Shown: in pieces, positions 16,852-26,324 of the stretch
Layout: the number at the start of each line of letters is the position of its first letter
How positions within the stretch are numbered: position 1 is the stretch's first letter
Notes under the pieces: model-generated
Database searches by the model: none
What the model was told of the DNA's origin: nothing
What the model saw: only the letters and a program-made list of their open reading frames with translations
Position numbers and translations under genes: made by a program
DNA from: Streptomyces mirabilis
Lineage (GTDB): Bacteria; Actinomycetota; Actinomycetes; Streptomycetales; Streptomycetaceae
NCBI RefSeq assembly: GCF_039503195.1
Contig: NZ_JBCJKP010000001.1
Coordinates: 3,100,001-3,164,000, forward strand
DNA length: 64,000 bases
Reading direction: 5' to 3'

Positions 16852-18522
16852 GTGACCAGTCGATACAGATCATCCGAGGCGTCCCAGGGCCTCAACTCTC
16901 CCTCGCCGCGCCGCCGTACGGTCGTCAAGGCCGCGGCGGCGACCGCTGTCCTGGCCGGCCCGCTCGCCGCCGCCCTGCCGGCCCGCGCCGCCACGGACGC
17001 CCCCGCCTTCCTGCACGGCGTCGCCTCCGGCGACCCGCTCCCGGACGGCATCCTGCTGTGGACCCGGGTGACGCCCACCTCCGCGGCGATACCCGGCTCC
17101 GGCGTCGGCCCCGACACCGAAGTCAGCTGGACCGTCGCCAAGGACAAGGCGTTCACCACGGTCGTCTCCAAGGGCTCCCTCACCGCGACGGCCGCCTCCG
17201 ACCACACCGTGAAGGCGGACATCCGCGGCCTGGAACCGGCCACGGACTACTGGTTCCGCTTCTCCGCGGGCGGCACCGACTCGCCCGTCGCCCGCACCCG
17301 CACCGCCCCGGCCGCCAACGCCGCCGTGGCGGGCCTGCGCTTCGGCGTCGTCACCTGCGCCAACTGGGAGGCGGGCTACTTCTCGTCGTACCGCCATCTC
17401 GCGGCCCGGGGCGACCTGGACGCCTGGCTGCATCTCGGGGACTACATCTACGAGTACAAGTCCGGCGAGTACGCGGCGCGCGGCACGGTCGTGCGGCCGC
17501 ACTCCCCCGCGAACGAGATCATCACCCTCGCCGACTACCGCACCCGACACGGCAGGTACAAGACCGACCCGGACCTCCAGGCCCTGCACCACAAGGCGCC
17601 GGTCGTGGCGATCTGGGACGACCACGAGTTCGCCGACAACGCCTGGTCCGGCGGCGCCGTCAACCACACCGAGGGCGCCGAGGGCACCTGGACGGCACGT
17701 CAGGCCGCCGCGAAGCAGGCCTACTTCGAGTGGATGCCGGTACGCCCGGCGATCGAGGGCACCACCTACCGCCGGCTGCGCTTCGGCAAGCTCGCCGACC
17801 TCTCCCTGCTCGACCTGCGGTCCTTCCGGTCCCAGCAGGCGTCCACGGCCAGCGGAACGGTCGACGACCCGAACCGTACGATCACGGGCCGGGCCCAACT
17901 CGACTGGCTGAAGGCCGGACTGAAGGCGTCAGACACCACCTGGCGGCTGGTCGGCAACTCGGTGATGATCGCGCCGTTCGTCATCGGCTCGCTCACCGCC
18001 GACCTGCTCAAGCCGCTCGCCAAGCTGCTGGACCTGCCGCAGGACGGCATCGGTGTCAACACCGACCAGTGGGACGGCTACACCGACGACCGCCGTGAAC
18101 TCCTCGCCCATCTGCGCTCGAACGCGATCGGCAACACGGTGTTCCTCACCGGCGACATCCACATGTCCTGGGCCAACGACGTACCGGTGGACGCCGGGAC
18201 GTACCCGCTGTCCGCTTCGGCCGCCACCGAGTTCGTGATCACCTCGGTGACCTCCGACAACCTCGACGACATCGTGAAGGTCCCCGAGGGCACGGTCTCC
18301 GCGCTCGCCGCGCCGCTCATCCAGATCGCCAACCGGCACGTCCACTGGGTCGACACCGACCGCCACGGGTACGGCGTCCTGGACATCACCGCCGACCGCG
18401 CGCAGATGGACTACTACGTCCTGTCCGACCGCACGAACGCCAACGCGACCTCGTCCTGGGCTCGTTCGTACCGCACGCGCACCGGCACCCAGAAGGTCGA
18501 GCGCACCTACGACCCGGTGTAG
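16852..18522 (+). CDS. phoD: Tat-exported alkaline phosphatase D
   Basis: PhoD is a secreted Fe/Ca-dependent phosphodiesterase/monoesterase that releases phosphate from organic esters and teichoic acids. The GTG at 16852 gives 556 residues. A further in-frame GTG at 16792 overlaps the upstream terminator and is rejected. A twin-arginine signal ([20 protein letters not shown]) ends near ALPARAA. The PhoD N-terminal domain ([20 protein letters not shown]) and the metallophosphatase domain follow. Metal ligands occur in [21 protein letters not shown] and [14 protein letters not shown]. No frameshift is present. In Streptomyces phoD is usually PhoR-PhoP controlled, but I could not find a convincing PHO-box repeat in the 92-bp upstream region. 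Confidence 0.95.
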   Translation: MTSRYRSSEASQGLNSPSPRRRTVVKAAAATAVLAGPLAAALPARAATDAPAFLHGVASGDPLPDGILLWTRVTPTSAAIPGSGVGPDTEVSWTVAKDKAFTTVVSKGSLTATAASDHTVKADIRGLEPATDYWFRFSAGGTDSPVARTRTAPAANAAVAGLRFGVVTCANWEAGYFSSYRHLAARGDLDAWLHLGDYIYEYKSGEYAARGTVVRPHSPANEIITLADYRTRHGRYKTDPDLQALHHKAPVVAIWDDHEFADNAWSGGAVNHTEGAEGTWTARQAAAKQAYFEWMPVRPAIEGTTYRRLRFGKLADLSLLDLRSFRSQQASTASGTVDDPNRTITGRAQLDWLKAGLKASDTTWRLVGNSVMIAPFVIGSLTADLLKPLAKLLDLPQDGIGVNTDQWDGYTDDRRELLAHLRSNAIGNTVFLTGDIHMSWANDVPVDAGTYPLSASAATEFVITSVTSDNLDDIVKVPEGTVSALAAPLIQIANRHVHWVDTDRHGYGVLDITADRAQMDYYVLSDRTNANATSSWARSYRTRTGTQKVERTYDPV

Positions 18523-18619
18523 AAAACGATTCCGGGCGTGGAGAAGATCTTGATAGCGTCGGGCACATTGTCGGACCGTCCTATTGACGGCCCGTCAGTA
18601 TCCTCACGATTGGAGTCAC

Positions 18620-18973
18620 ATGGCCACCCCCCAAAGTGTCCTGACGAAGACCGCAGTGCTCGGCGCCGCCCTGGCCCTCGCCGGACTCACCGCCACATCC
18701 GCCGAGGCGCAGGAGGCCACGGCGGCAGCGGCCCCGGCGTTCGTCAACCTGACCACGGCGGAAAGCTCTCCCATATACGCCCAGCCCACCTCCTCGTCGA
18801 CGAGGTACCGCACGGAGCCGCGGGGCACGACCCTGCGGATCCAGTGCTCGACCACCAAGACCCCCTCGGGGGAACGGTGGTTCAGGATCTACGACTCCCA
18901 GCCGACGTCCTGGGTGTGGTCCGGTCACTTCCCGTCGCAGGTGCACCCGCCCAAGGAGTGCTTCCCGGGCTAG
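18620..18973 (+). CDS. small secreted protein (SH3-like fold suspected)
   Basis: The ATG at 18620 follows TTGGAG and gives 117 residues. The N-terminus is a classical Sec signal: TKTAVLGAALALAGLTATS, with a likely cleavage after AEA. The mature part of about 85 residues contains a repeat-like segment (SSPIYAQPTSSSTRYRTEP) and a pattern RGTTLRIQC...RWFRIYDSQPTSWVWSGHF, with two Cys (near 87 and 115) that could form a disulfide. The arrangement resembles bacterial SH3 wall-binding domains and small antimicrobial-inhibitor-like proteins of Streptomyces, but similarity is too low to assign. It lies 97 bp after phoD on the same strand and is probably independently expressed. Confidence 0.75.
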   Translation: MATPQSVLTKTAVLGAALALAGLTATSAEAQEATAAAAPAFVNLTTAESSPIYAQPTSSSTRYRTEPRGTTLRIQCSTTKTPSGERWFRIYDSQPTSWVWSGHFPSQVHPPKECFPG

Positions 18974-19028
18974 GTTCTCCGACGTTCCCCAACGCCGGTG
19001 GTCGCAGTTGACCGAAGGTGAACAGGCA

Positions 19029-19070
19029 GGCCCGGGTCCATCCAACAGATGACCCGGGCCCGTCTGTTGG
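19029..19070. terminator. interleaved inverted repeats between convergent genes
   Basis: GGCCCGGGTC (19029-19038) pairs perfectly with GACCCGGGCC (19051-19060). CCAACAGAT (19042-19050) pairs with GTCTGTTGG (19062-19070) with one wobble. Because the arms alternate, the two stems either exclude each other or form a pseudoknot. The site lies between a small secreted gene and a convergent hydrolase gene, so it most likely terminates transcription in both directions. Confidence 0.7.
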
Positions 19071-19098
19071 AAGCCTGTCGACCCGGTGCCGCGGACCG

Positions 19099-19677
19099 CT
19101 ACAGCGAGTCGAGGAAGCCGAGCGCCACCCGCCAGGTGGCCTCGGCGGCCTCCTCGTCGTAGTCGGGCAGGTCGGGGTCGGTGTACAGGTGCCCGGCGCC
19201 CGCGTACCGGTAGATCTCCACGTCCGCACCCGCCCGCTGCATCTGCAGGTACCAGGCGCTCAGCCAGTCGTCCGTCTCGAACGGGTCCGGCTCCGCGACG
19301 TGCAGCTGGACCGGCAGCTCGTCCACCGACGCGCTCTCGGCGATGTCCGACGTGCCGTGCAGGAGCAGCAGCCCAAGGGCCTTCTCGTCGCCGAGCGCCA
19401 GGGTCTGCGCGATGGAGGCGCCGAGCGAGAACCCCGCGTACACCAGGCCGCGCTCGGAGTAGGGAGCGGCGGCCAGGACGGCGCGTCTGAGCAGCTCCTC
19501 CTTGCCGATCCCGTCGTTGAAGGCCATGCCCTCCTCCACGGTCTCGAAGGTGCGGCCCTCGAAGAGGTCCGGCGTCCACACCTCGTGCCCCGCGGCACGC
19601 AGCCGGTCGGCCGCCGCGCGCACCGCGGGCCGGAGCCCGTAGGTCGAGTGAAAGAGCATGATGTTCATGTGCCCCAT
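19099..19677 (-). CDS. dienelactone-hydrolase-family alpha/beta hydrolase
   Basis: The 192-residue single-domain alpha/beta hydrolase shows strand beta-1 (IMLFHSTYGLRPAVRAAADR), VWTPDLFEGRTFETVEEGM and the nucleophile elbow AGFSLGAS with Ser84. Downstream acid Asp131 (HVAEPDPFE) and His163 (GAGHLYTD) complete a plausible triad. Classical dienelactone hydrolases use Cys at the nucleophile position. Here it is Ser, so an esterase-like activity on an unknown small substrate is more likely than chlorocatechol breakdown. No aromatic-degradation genes are nearby. The start is the ATG at 19677, with a second ATG three codons on. It is convergent with the small secreted gene. Confidence 0.85.
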   Translation of the reverse strand: MGHMNIMLFHSTYGLRPAVRAAADRLRAAGHEVWTPDLFEGRTFETVEEGMAFNDGIGKEELLRRAVLAAAPYSERGLVYAGFSLGASIAQTLALGDEKALGLLLLHGTSDIAESASVDELPVQLHVAEPDPFETDDWLSAWYLQMQRAGADVEIYRYAGAGHLYTDPDLPDYDEEAAEATWRVALGFLDSL

Positions 19678-19766
19678 GGTGCCAGCCAGGACTGACAGCC
19701 CCGGATCGAGGCCCGGTACCAGGGCGACATGTTCAGGGCCGCCCCAAGCCGGTTACGGTCTCAGGC

Positions 19767-20918
19767 ATGGAGAACGTACTGCGTCCCCTGATCGTCGTCG
19801 GTGGCTCGGTCGTGCTCACGCTGCTCATCGGATGGGCCGTGGACCGCGTACTGCGCAAGGCCGACGCACGACACCAAGAGACCTCCCTGTGGGGCCTGCT
19901 GCGCCGCGCACGGGTCCCCTTCCAGCTCGTGCTGTTCGCCGCCCTGCTACGCGGCTCGTACGACCAGGCGAAGTTGCTCGTGGAACACCGGGTCGGCGTC
20001 GGCCGCACCCTGACCCTGATCCTCATCGGGTCCGCCGCGTGGCTCGTGATCCGCATCGCGACGGCGATCGTCGAGACCTCCTACACCCGCTACGCGAACG
20101 CCCACCGCGACCCGGCGCGGGTCCGCCGGGTGCGCACGCAAGTGACGCTGATCCAACGGGTGGTGTCCGCGATCGTCGCCGTGATGGCCGTCGCCTCGAT
20201 GCTGCTCACCTTCCCCGCGATGCGCGCGGCCGGTGCCTCGCTGCTGGCCTCGGCCGGCATCCTCGGCATCGTCGCCGGTGTCGCCGCCCAGTCGACGCTG
20301 GCGAATCTCTTCGCCGGGCTGCAGATCGCCTTCGGCGACATGGTGCGCCTCGGCGACACGGTCGTGGTGGACGGAGAGTGGGGCACCGTCGAGGAGATCA
20401 CACTGACGTTCCTGACAGTACGCACGTGGGACGAGCGCCGGATCACGATGCCGGTCTCGTACTTCACTTCCAAGCCCTTCGAGAACTGGTCCCGCGGCAC
20501 TCCCCAGATGACCGGCATCGTCTTCTTCCACGTCGATCACTCGGCACCCGTCGAGGCGATGCGCGAGCAGCTCCGCGACATCCTGCGCGAGTGCCCGGCC
20601 TGGGACGGCCGCGACTACGGCCTCGCCGTCACCGACTCCACCCCCAACACCATGCAGTTGCGCGCCCTGGTGACCGCGAAGGACGCGGACGACATCTGGA
20701 CGGTGCGGGTCACGGTGCGCGAGCGCATGATCCGCTGGCTCACCGACGTACACCCCTACGCCCTCCCCCGCGTCAACACGGCCGAGGCGATCCTGCCCGC
20801 GGGCTGGCCCAACGGCCGCCCCCACCGCCCGGACCACGACGACACCGACGGCGCGATAACCGCCCCCACGACCCCCCTCACCCCCGACCCCCCACGCACA
20901 GGCCCAGGCCGAGGCTGA
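19767..20918 (+). CDS. mscS: small-conductance mechanosensitive channel, MscS family
   Basis: The 383-residue MscS-like channel releases osmolytes on hypo-osmotic shock. Four hydrophobic helices are visible: LIVVGGSVVLTLLIGWAVD, VPFQLVLFAALLRGS, LTLILIGSAAWLVIRIATAI and VVSAIVAVMAVASMLLTFP. The pore-lining TM3 region follows: GASLLASAGILGIVAGVAAQ then STLANLFAGLQIAF, which fits the family's Ala/Gly-packed pore helix. The cytoplasmic beta domain carries the conserved RLGDTVVVDGEWGTVEEITL, and YFTSKPFENWSR matches the MscS exit. A Pro/Thr/Asp-rich tail of about 45 residues is dispensable-looking. It is convergent with the antiporter gene across a strong hairpin. Confidence 0.93.
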   Translation: MENVLRPLIVVGGSVVLTLLIGWAVDRVLRKADARHQETSLWGLLRRARVPFQLVLFAALLRGSYDQAKLLVEHRVGVGRTLTLILIGSAAWLVIRIATAIVETSYTRYANAHRDPARVRRVRTQVTLIQRVVSAIVAVMAVASMLLTFPAMRAAGASLLASAGILGIVAGVAAQSTLANLFAGLQIAFGDMVRLGDTVVVDGEWGTVEEITLTFLTVRTWDERRITMPVSYFTSKPFENWSRGTPQMTGIVFFHVDHSAPVEAMREQLRDILRECPAWDGRDYGLAVTDSTPNTMQLRALVTAKDADDIWTVRVTVRERMIRWLTDVHPYALPRVNTAEAILPAGWPNGRPHRPDHDDTDGAITAPTTPLTPDPPRTGPGRG

Positions 20919-20942
20919 CCCCCCGGGGCCCCACCCCCCGCA

Positions 20943-20988
20943 CCGCCCACACCCTCGGGCGGCGGGCGGCGGGCGAGGGTGTGGGCGG
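20943..20988. terminator. bidirectional terminator between mscS and the antiporter gene
   Basis: CCGCCCACACCCTCG (20943-20957) pairs perfectly with CGAGGGTGTGGGCGG (20974-20988), a 15-bp stem. The 16-base loop consists of GGC/GGG triplets. Confidence 0.85.
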
Positions 20989-21103
20989 CGCAGAGTACCC
21001 GTATGCCTCTCCCCCCGCAGCCGCCGACGGCGAATCGCCCCCACAAGCGACCGTCCCTTGTCAGCGGGGTGGAAGCGGGCGGTGCGCGGGCGGGAGAACC
21101 CCC

Positions 21104-22690
21104 TCAACGCAAACTACGTACGTCCAGGTGCCGCAGCACCCGGTCCACGATCTCCGGATCCGCCCCCGGCTCACTCCGCGCCGACAACACCTCATGCCGC
21201 GCAGCGCTCAACATCTCCCCCTGAATCCGCCGCAACCGCTTCACCCGTCGAGCCCGCTGCTCATGCGCCTCCCTCCGCTCCTCGTCCCCCAGATCCGGAC
21301 TGATCCGCGTCCCGATGTCGAAGGCCCGCCGAATCAGCTGCTCGGACAACTCCTCCGGCAGCTCCTCCACCTCCTCGATCTCCTTGAGCCTCCGCTTCGC
21401 CGCCTTCGCCGCCCGAACCGCCAGCTCCTTCTCGAACGCCTTCTCGACATCCTCGTCGGCCCGCACCCCGAGCCTGCGCACCAGCCACGGCAACGTGAGC
21501 CCCTGGAGCACCAGCGTCGCCATGATCACCCCGAACGCGATGAAGATGATCTCGTCGCGGTCGGGAAACGGCGACCCGTCGTCCATCTTCAGCGGAATGG
21601 CCAGCGCGAGGGCCACGGACGCGACCCCCCGCATGCCCGACCACCACATGATCACGGTCTCCCGCCACGAGGTCGGAATCTCCTCGTCGTAGTCCCGTTT
21701 CGCATGCAGCCGTTTCGTCAGCCACGTCGCCGGCATCAGATACGCCAGCCGTACGAACACCACGACGGCGACGATCGCGGCGGCCCAGCCCAGCATCTCG
21801 CCCCACCGCCCCGACGCCGTCCTGATCGCGTTGTGCAGCTCGAGCCCGATCAGTCCGAACGCGACCCCGGTGACCAGCGTGTCCACCACGTCCCAGAACG
21901 TGTACCCGGCGAGCCGCGTCATGACGTCGTCGGCATCGGTGGCGTACTCCGCGAGGAACAGCGCGGTGGTGAGCACGGCGAGCACCCCCGACCCGTGCAG
22001 CTCCTCCGCGAGGACGTACGACGCGAAGGGCACCAGCAGCGTCATCCCGATCTGCAGCGTGGCGTCACCGAGCAGCGACATCAGCTTGTTCGCCGCCCAT
22101 CCCAGCACCAGCCCGATGGCGACCGCGACCACGGCGGACAGTACGAGATCGAGCCCGGCCCGCCACGGCGAGAAGGTGCCGCTCACGGCGGCGGCGATCG
22201 CGACGTGGTAGAGCACGATGGCCGTCACGTCGTTGAAGAGCCCCTCACCCTCCAGGATCGACACCAGTCGGCGGGGCAGCCCGAGTTGCCCCGCGACAGC
22301 CGTCGCGGCGACCGGGTCGGGCGGCGCCACCAGCGCGCCCAGGGCGACGGCCGCGGCGATCGGCAGCCCCGGCACGATGGCGCTGGCGACGAAGGCCACG
22401 GCCGCCGTGGTGACGAACACCAGCGCCACGGCGAGCAGGAAGATCGGCCGCTTGTTGGCGGTGAACTGTCTCCACGAGGTGCGTCGCACCGAGGCGTACA
22501 GCAGTGGGGGCAGCAGCAGGGGCAGGATCAGGTCCGGCGGGACGTCCACGTTGGGCACGAAGTCCAGCACGGCCAGCACGATCCCTAGGAGCGTCATCAG
22601 GACGGGCGCCGGCAGCCCGAACCGGTCCCCCACCGGGACGCTCACCACGGCCCCGAGCATCAGCACGAACAACAGGGCCAACTGATCCAC
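21104..22690 (-). CDS. Na+/H+ antiporter, CPA1 (NhaP/Nha1) family
   Basis: The 528-residue protein has about 12 membrane segments over residues 1-400 and a cytoplasmic helical tail of about 130 residues (VRADEDVEKAFEKELAVRAA onward). Family motifs include GDRFGLPAPVLMTLLGI, VPNVDVPPDLILPLLLPPLL (the FPDLFLxxLLPPL signature), GALVAPPDPVAATAVAGQLG and EGEGLFNDVTAIVLYHVAI, the last carrying the ND ion-binding pair. MWWSGMRGVASVALALAIP is the conserved late-helix motif. It exchanges cytoplasmic Na+ or K+ for external H+. The cluster downstream is convergent (mscS), so the only same-strand neighbour is the GNAT gene upstream (gap 108 bp). Confidence 0.93.
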   Translation of the reverse strand: MDQLALLFVLMLGAVVSVPVGDRFGLPAPVLMTLLGIVLAVLDFVPNVDVPPDLILPLLLPPLLYASVRRTSWRQFTANKRPIFLLAVALVFVTTAAVAFVASAIVPGLPIAAAVALGALVAPPDPVAATAVAGQLGLPRRLVSILEGEGLFNDVTAIVLYHVAIAAAVSGTFSPWRAGLDLVLSAVVAVAIGLVLGWAANKLMSLLGDATLQIGMTLLVPFASYVLAEELHGSGVLAVLTTALFLAEYATDADDVMTRLAGYTFWDVVDTLVTGVAFGLIGLELHNAIRTASGRWGEMLGWAAAIVAVVVFVRLAYLMPATWLTKRLHAKRDYDEEIPTSWRETVIMWWSGMRGVASVALALAIPLKMDDGSPFPDRDEIIFIAFGVIMATLVLQGLTLPWLVRRLGVRADEDVEKAFEKELAVRAAKAAKRRLKEIEEVEELPEELSEQLIRRAFDIGTRISPDLGDEERREAHEQRARRVKRLRRIQGEMLSAARHEVLSARSEPGADPEIVDRVLRHLDVRSLR

Positions 22691-22798
22691 GGTCAGCGCT
22701 CCGGCAAGGTCTAGGCGATCAAGGAAGAGCCAGACCTCAAGCGTGCCACGCGCCTACGACAATGCCCGCCCGGCAGCCCGCGTGCGACGAACCCCGTC

Positions 22799-23308
22799 TC
22801 ACAGAGCCTTGCGCATCGCCCGGTGGTCGATCCCGGCGTCGAGGAACTCCTCGCCGTACGCCACGTACCCGAGCCGCTCGTAGAACCCCATCGCCTGTGT
22901 CTGCGCGTGCAGGTCCACCGCGGCGAGACCACGCGCGCGTGCCGCGTCCTCGATGGCCCGTACGAGGGCCACGCCGACGCCGAGCCCGCGCGCCGCCTTC
23001 GTCACGGCGAGCCGGCCGAGCGAGCCGACCGTCAGGTCTCCGTCGGTCTTCGCGGCGGCCTCCGGGCCGTACAGGAGCCGCCCGGTGCCCAGCGGCACCC
23101 CGTCCTCGCGGATCGCCAGCACATGCAGGGCACCGGCGTCGTACGCGTCGTACTCGATGTCCTCGGGGACGCCCTGTTCGCCGACGAAGACCTCCTTGCG
23201 CACCGCGAAGCACGCCTCACGGTCCGCGGCGTCCTCGGCCACCCGCACCACGTACGAGTCGCCCCGCGCCACGTGGGACCCGTCCCGCGCCCCGTCCGAG
23301 CCGCTCAC
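22799..23308 (-). CDS. GNAT-family N-acetyltransferase
   Basis: The 169-residue GNAT begins [20 protein letters not shown]. The core contains [20 protein letters not shown] (motif C region), [16 protein letters not shown] (motif D) and [20 protein letters not shown], where the RGLGVG segment is the acetyl-CoA pyrophosphate loop. [20 protein letters not shown] closes the fold. The EYDxYD segment ([16 protein letters not shown]) is typical of the ElaA/YjcF-like subgroup, whose substrates are mostly unknown. Its start overlaps the rluD stop by 4 bases, so it is translationally coupled to rluD in the dksA-like/lspA/rluD operon. Confidence 0.9.
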   Translation of the reverse strand: MSGSDGARDGSHVARGDSYVVRVAEDAADREACFAVRKEVFVGEQGVPEDIEYDAYDAGALHVLAIREDGVPLGTGRLLYGPEAAAKTDGDLTVGSLGRLAVTKAARGLGVGVALVRAIEDAARARGLAAVDLHAQTQAMGFYERLGYVAYGEEFLDAGIDHRAMRKAL

Positions 23309-24249
23309 GCGTAGCTCTCCTCACGCACCTTGTCGAGCGCCTTCTGCAGGTCCTCGGGGTAGTCGCTCTCGAACTCCGCCCACTGCCCGTCCCCGGGGTG
23401 CTCGAAGCCGAGCCGCACCGCGTGCAGCCACTGCCGGGTCAGGCCGAGGCGCTTGGCGATCGTCGGGTCCGCGCCGTAGGTCAGGTCGCCCACGCAGGGG
23501 TGGCGGTGGGCCGCCATGTGGACACGGATCTGGTGGGTGCGGCCGGTCTCCAGCTTGATGTCGAGCAGGCTGGCCGCCCGGAACGCCTCGATCAGGTCGT
23601 AGTGCGTGACGGACGGCTTGCCCTCGGCCGTCACCGCCCACTTGTAGTCGTGGTTCGGGTGCCGGCCGATGGGTGCGTCGATGGTGCCGCTCATCGGGTC
23701 GGGGTGCCCCTGGACCAGCGCGTTGTACCGCTTGTCGACCGTGCGTTCCTTGAACTGCCGCTTCAGCGAGGTGTACGCGCGCTCCGACTTGGCCACGACC
23801 ATCAGACCGGAGGTACCGACGTCCAGCCGGTGCACGATGCCCTGCCGCTCGGCGGCGCCCGAGGTCGAGATCCGGTACCCGGCCGCCGCGAGGCCGCCGA
23901 TCACCGTCGGACCGCTCCAGCCGGGGCTTGGGTGCGCGGCCACACCGACCGGCTTGATGATCACGACGATGTCGTCGTCGTCGTGCACGATCTCCATGCC
24001 CTCGACGGGCTCGGCGACGATCTGCACGGGGGCGGGAGCCTGCGGCATCTCCACTTCGAGCCAGGCGCCGCCGTGCACCCGCTCGGACTTCCCGACCACC
24101 GAGCCGTCGACCGTGACCTTCCCCGCCGCGGCGAGCTCGGCGGCCTTCGTGCGGGAGAAGCCGAACATGCGGGAGATGGCGGCGTCGACGCGCTCGCCCT
24201 CCAGGCCGTCGGGCACGGGCAGGTTGCGGATCTCGGGAACGGTGCTCAC
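23305..24249 (-). CDS. rluD: 23S rRNA pseudouridine synthase, RluD-like
   Basis: The 314-residue RluA-family enzyme converts specific uridines of 23S rRNA helix 69 to pseudouridine. It has an N-terminal S4 RNA-binding domain ([20 protein letters not shown], about 18-75) and the catalytic domain with [19 protein letters not shown], whose Asp is the nucleophile. [37 protein letters not shown] and VGDLTYGA complete the family pattern. The start is a GTG at 24249. It lies 147 bp after lspA on the same strand and is coupled to the GNAT gene. The adjacency of lspA and rluD is conserved across many bacteria. Confidence 0.95.
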   Translation of the reverse strand: MSTVPEIRNLPVPDGLEGERVDAAISRMFGFSRTKAAELAAAGKVTVDGSVVGKSERVHGGAWLEVEMPQAPAPVQIVAEPVEGMEIVHDDDDIVVIIKPVGVAAHPSPGWSGPTVIGGLAAAGYRISTSGAAERQGIVHRLDVGTSGLMVVAKSERAYTSLKRQFKERTVDKRYNALVQGHPDPMSGTIDAPIGRHPNHDYKWAVTAEGKPSVTHYDLIEAFRAASLLDIKLETGRTHQIRVHMAAHRHPCVGDLTYGADPTIAKRLGLTRQWLHAVRLGFEHPGDGQWAEFESDYPEDLQKALDKVREESYA

Positions 24250-24396
24250 CCGTCGAGTATGCCGGACGGGTCGGACACCGCCGGACCATCACCCGAACAG
24301 CGGTGCCCGTGAGCCTGCCTCCAGACGTCCTTTCACACGTCCGTCCAGAGATCCCGTACGCCCCTCCGTGCGGGCCGACCAGCCCTGATGGACCGA

Positions 24397-24993
24397 TCAG
24401 TCCTTGTGGACCGTGCCGTCCGGGTCGAGCCCGCGGAAGGACAGCAGCACGATCAGGATGCCGCCGCAGACGATCGCCGAGTCGGCCAGGTTGAAGACCG
24501 CGAAGTGCTTGGGCGCGATGAAGTCCACGACCGCGCCCTCGAAGATCCCGGGCGAGCGGAAGATCCGGTCGGTCAGGTTGCCGAGCGCACCGCCCAGCAG
24601 CAGGCCGAGCGCGATCGCCCAGGGCAGGCTGTAGAGCTTGCGCGCGAGCCGCGCGATCACCACGATCACGGCCGCGGCGATCACCGTGAAGATGATCGTG
24701 AACGCCTCGCCGAAGCCGAAGGCCGCTCCCGCGTTGCGGATCGCCTCGAACCTCAGCCAGTCACCGATGATCTGGATCGGCGCGTGGTGCTCCAGCTTCG
24801 CGACCACGATCAGCTTGCTGACCAGGTCGAGGGCGTACGCCAGGGCGGCGACCGTGAACAGGACGGCGATCCTGCGCCTGCCCCTGGGCTCCTCGGCCGG
24901 GGCCGCGGTCCCTTCCACGCCGGACTGCTCCGGCTCGGCGCCCCCCGCTCCTGGGGTATCCGGCGTACCGATGATGCGCTCCGCCTCTGCCAC
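24397..24993 (-). CDS. lspA: lipoprotein signal peptidase (signal peptidase II)
   Basis: The 198-residue aspartyl protease cleaves the signal peptide of diacylglyceryl-modified prolipoproteins in the plasma membrane. Four transmembrane helices follow a Glu/Gly-rich N-terminal cytoplasmic extension of about 45 residues. Conserved motifs are present: [24 protein letters not shown] (catalytic Asp in NLTDR) and [18 protein letters not shown] (second catalytic Asp). The family core is about 150 residues, so the N-terminal extension is an actinobacterial feature. It is followed by rluD and preceded, 92 bp away, by the DksA-like gene on the same strand. Confidence 0.96.
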   Translation of the reverse strand: MAEAERIIGTPDTPGAGGAEPEQSGVEGTAAPAEEPRGRRRIAVLFTVAALAYALDLVSKLIVVAKLEHHAPIQIIGDWLRFEAIRNAGAAFGFGEAFTIIFTVIAAAVIVVIARLARKLYSLPWAIALGLLLGGALGNLTDRIFRSPGIFEGAVVDFIAPKHFAVFNLADSAIVCGGILIVLLSFRGLDPDGTVHKD

Positions 24994-25085
24994 GTGAGTG
25001 AGTCCCTCGACCTAGGTGCCTGACTGAGGACGAGGGTACGGCACACCCCCCTGCGCCCACGTGCGCAGGAGCCCTCCCGCGCGAA

Positions 25086-26015
25086 TCAGTAGCGGCGTTC
25101 CTGCTTCTGCTTGCACTCGACGCACAGGGTGGCTCGCGGGAAGGCCTGCATCCGCGCCTTGCCGATGGGATCGCCGCAGGTCTCGCAGAGCCCGTAGGTG
25201 CCCGCGTCGAGCCGGTCCAGCGCTCGCTCGGTCTGCTCCAGCATCTCGCGCGCGTTGGCCGCCAGGGCCATCTCGTGCTCGCGTGTGATGTTCTTCGTGC
25301 CGGTGTCCGCCTGATCGTCGCCCGCGCCGTCGCCGGAGTCGCGCATCAGGCCCGCGATCGACTCTTCGGACGACGAGATCTCGGTGCTCAGCCGCAGCGC
25401 CTCGGACTGGAGTTCGGCGCGCGCCTCCGCGACCTCCTCCGGGGTCCAGGGGTCCTCACCGGGGCGTACCGCGAGCTCGCCGGGCTCCACCGCGGCGATC
25501 CGCGCCTTGGGGACAGCGGTGGGGTTCTGCGCCGCCGTGGCCGTGCCAGGAGTCTTCTTCGCAACCACCGTCGTGGCTCCCGTCGTCTTCGCGGCCTTGG
25601 CCGCGCCTTCGGCCGCGGAAGCGACCGACTTCTTCGCCGTACTGGTGCTTTTCCTTGCCGTGCCGCTGTTCTTCCTTGCCACGCTCTTCCCGTCGGCCTT
25701 CTTGGCCACCGCCTTCCGTGCGACCGATTCCTCGGTCACCGCTTCCTTGGCCACGGATTTCTTGGCGACCGCTTTCTTGGCGGCCGCCTTCTTGGTGGCT
25801 CCCTTCGTAGCGGCCGCTTTACCGGCGGCCGCCTTCTTGCCGACAGCGGCTTTCGTGGCCGTCTTGCCGGCCGGTTTCGTGGCGGTGTTCACCGGATTGG
25901 CCGCGTGCGCCGCGGGTGCCACCGACGTGCTCTTCTTCCCACCCACGTCCTTGACCGCCGGACCCGTGGATCTGCCGGACGCCGACTGCTGTACGGCGGT
26001 CTTCTTCGCCACCAT
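25086..26015 (-). CDS. DksA/TraR-type zinc-finger protein with a long Lys/Ala-rich histone-H1-like N-terminal tail
   Basis: The ATG at 26015 follows GAAGGAGCC and gives 309 residues. Residues about 1-165 are low-complexity K/A/T/S-rich with repeated (A)KKA/AKK units (GKKAAAGKAAATKGATKKAA), resembling histone H1 C-terminal tails and the actinobacterial nucleoid protein HupS. Residues 180-309 form a DksA/TraR C-terminal module: a coiled coil (WTPEEVAEARAELQSEALRL; REMLEQTERALDRLDAGTYG) and a C4 zinc finger with Cys277, Cys280, Cys298 and Cys301 (CETCGDPI, CVEC). The DxxDxA tip motif of E. coli DksA is not evident, so RNA polymerase binding is uncertain. It heads the lspA-rluD operon. A 12-bp palindrome lies 28 bp upstream. 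Confidence 0.88.
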   Translation of the reverse strand: MVAKKTAVQQSASGRSTGPAVKDVGGKKSTSVAPAAHAANPVNTATKPAGKTATKAAVGKKAAAGKAAATKGATKKAAAKKAVAKKSVAKEAVTEESVARKAVAKKADGKSVARKNSGTARKSTSTAKKSVASAAEGAAKAAKTTGATTVVAKKTPGTATAAQNPTAVPKARIAAVEPGELAVRPGEDPWTPEEVAEARAELQSEALRLSTEISSSEESIAGLMRDSGDGAGDDQADTGTKNITREHEMALAANAREMLEQTERALDRLDAGTYGLCETCGDPIGKARMQAFPRATLCVECKQKQERRY

Positions 26016-26324
26016 GGCCGCGGCTCCTTCACATATTGTGATTTTGCGCGCAAATCGTGCTGGGACGATAAATCGACTTCTGGTCCGCGGCAACCGGGCG
26101 CACCAACGTTTCGTCCGCCCCGCGGGTCCCTCGCGAGGAACCTGCATGCGTTGTGCCCAGCTCCCCGCCGGGTAATCCGCCAGGTCCGGCGTCCCAGGAT
26201 CCGGACGCCCGTGCCTCGCCGTTCGGGTCACCGCGCAGGCCGCGGCACCACTCCGGGCGCCCCCGGCGGCGTACCCCGGAAAACCGGTCGGCCGCTGTCC
26301 GCGCGGCGCCGTACACTGGGCGCA
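26016..26324. promoter_or_regulatory. divergent promoter region between the DksA-like gene and the ileS T-box
   Basis: The roughly 310-bp spacer has no coding frame of its own. It carries the perfect palindrome TTTGCGCGCAAA (26043-26054), centred about 33 bp upstream of the DksA-like ATG. On the plus strand, TACACT (26313-26318) is a -10-like hexamer just before the T-box leader. The AT-rich stretch 26030-26075 is probably the leftward promoter. Confidence 0.5.

Noticed and set aside
19099..19677. Aromatic (chlorocatechol) degradation function for the DLH-like protein
   Set aside because: The nucleophile is Ser rather than Cys and no catabolic genes are nearby.
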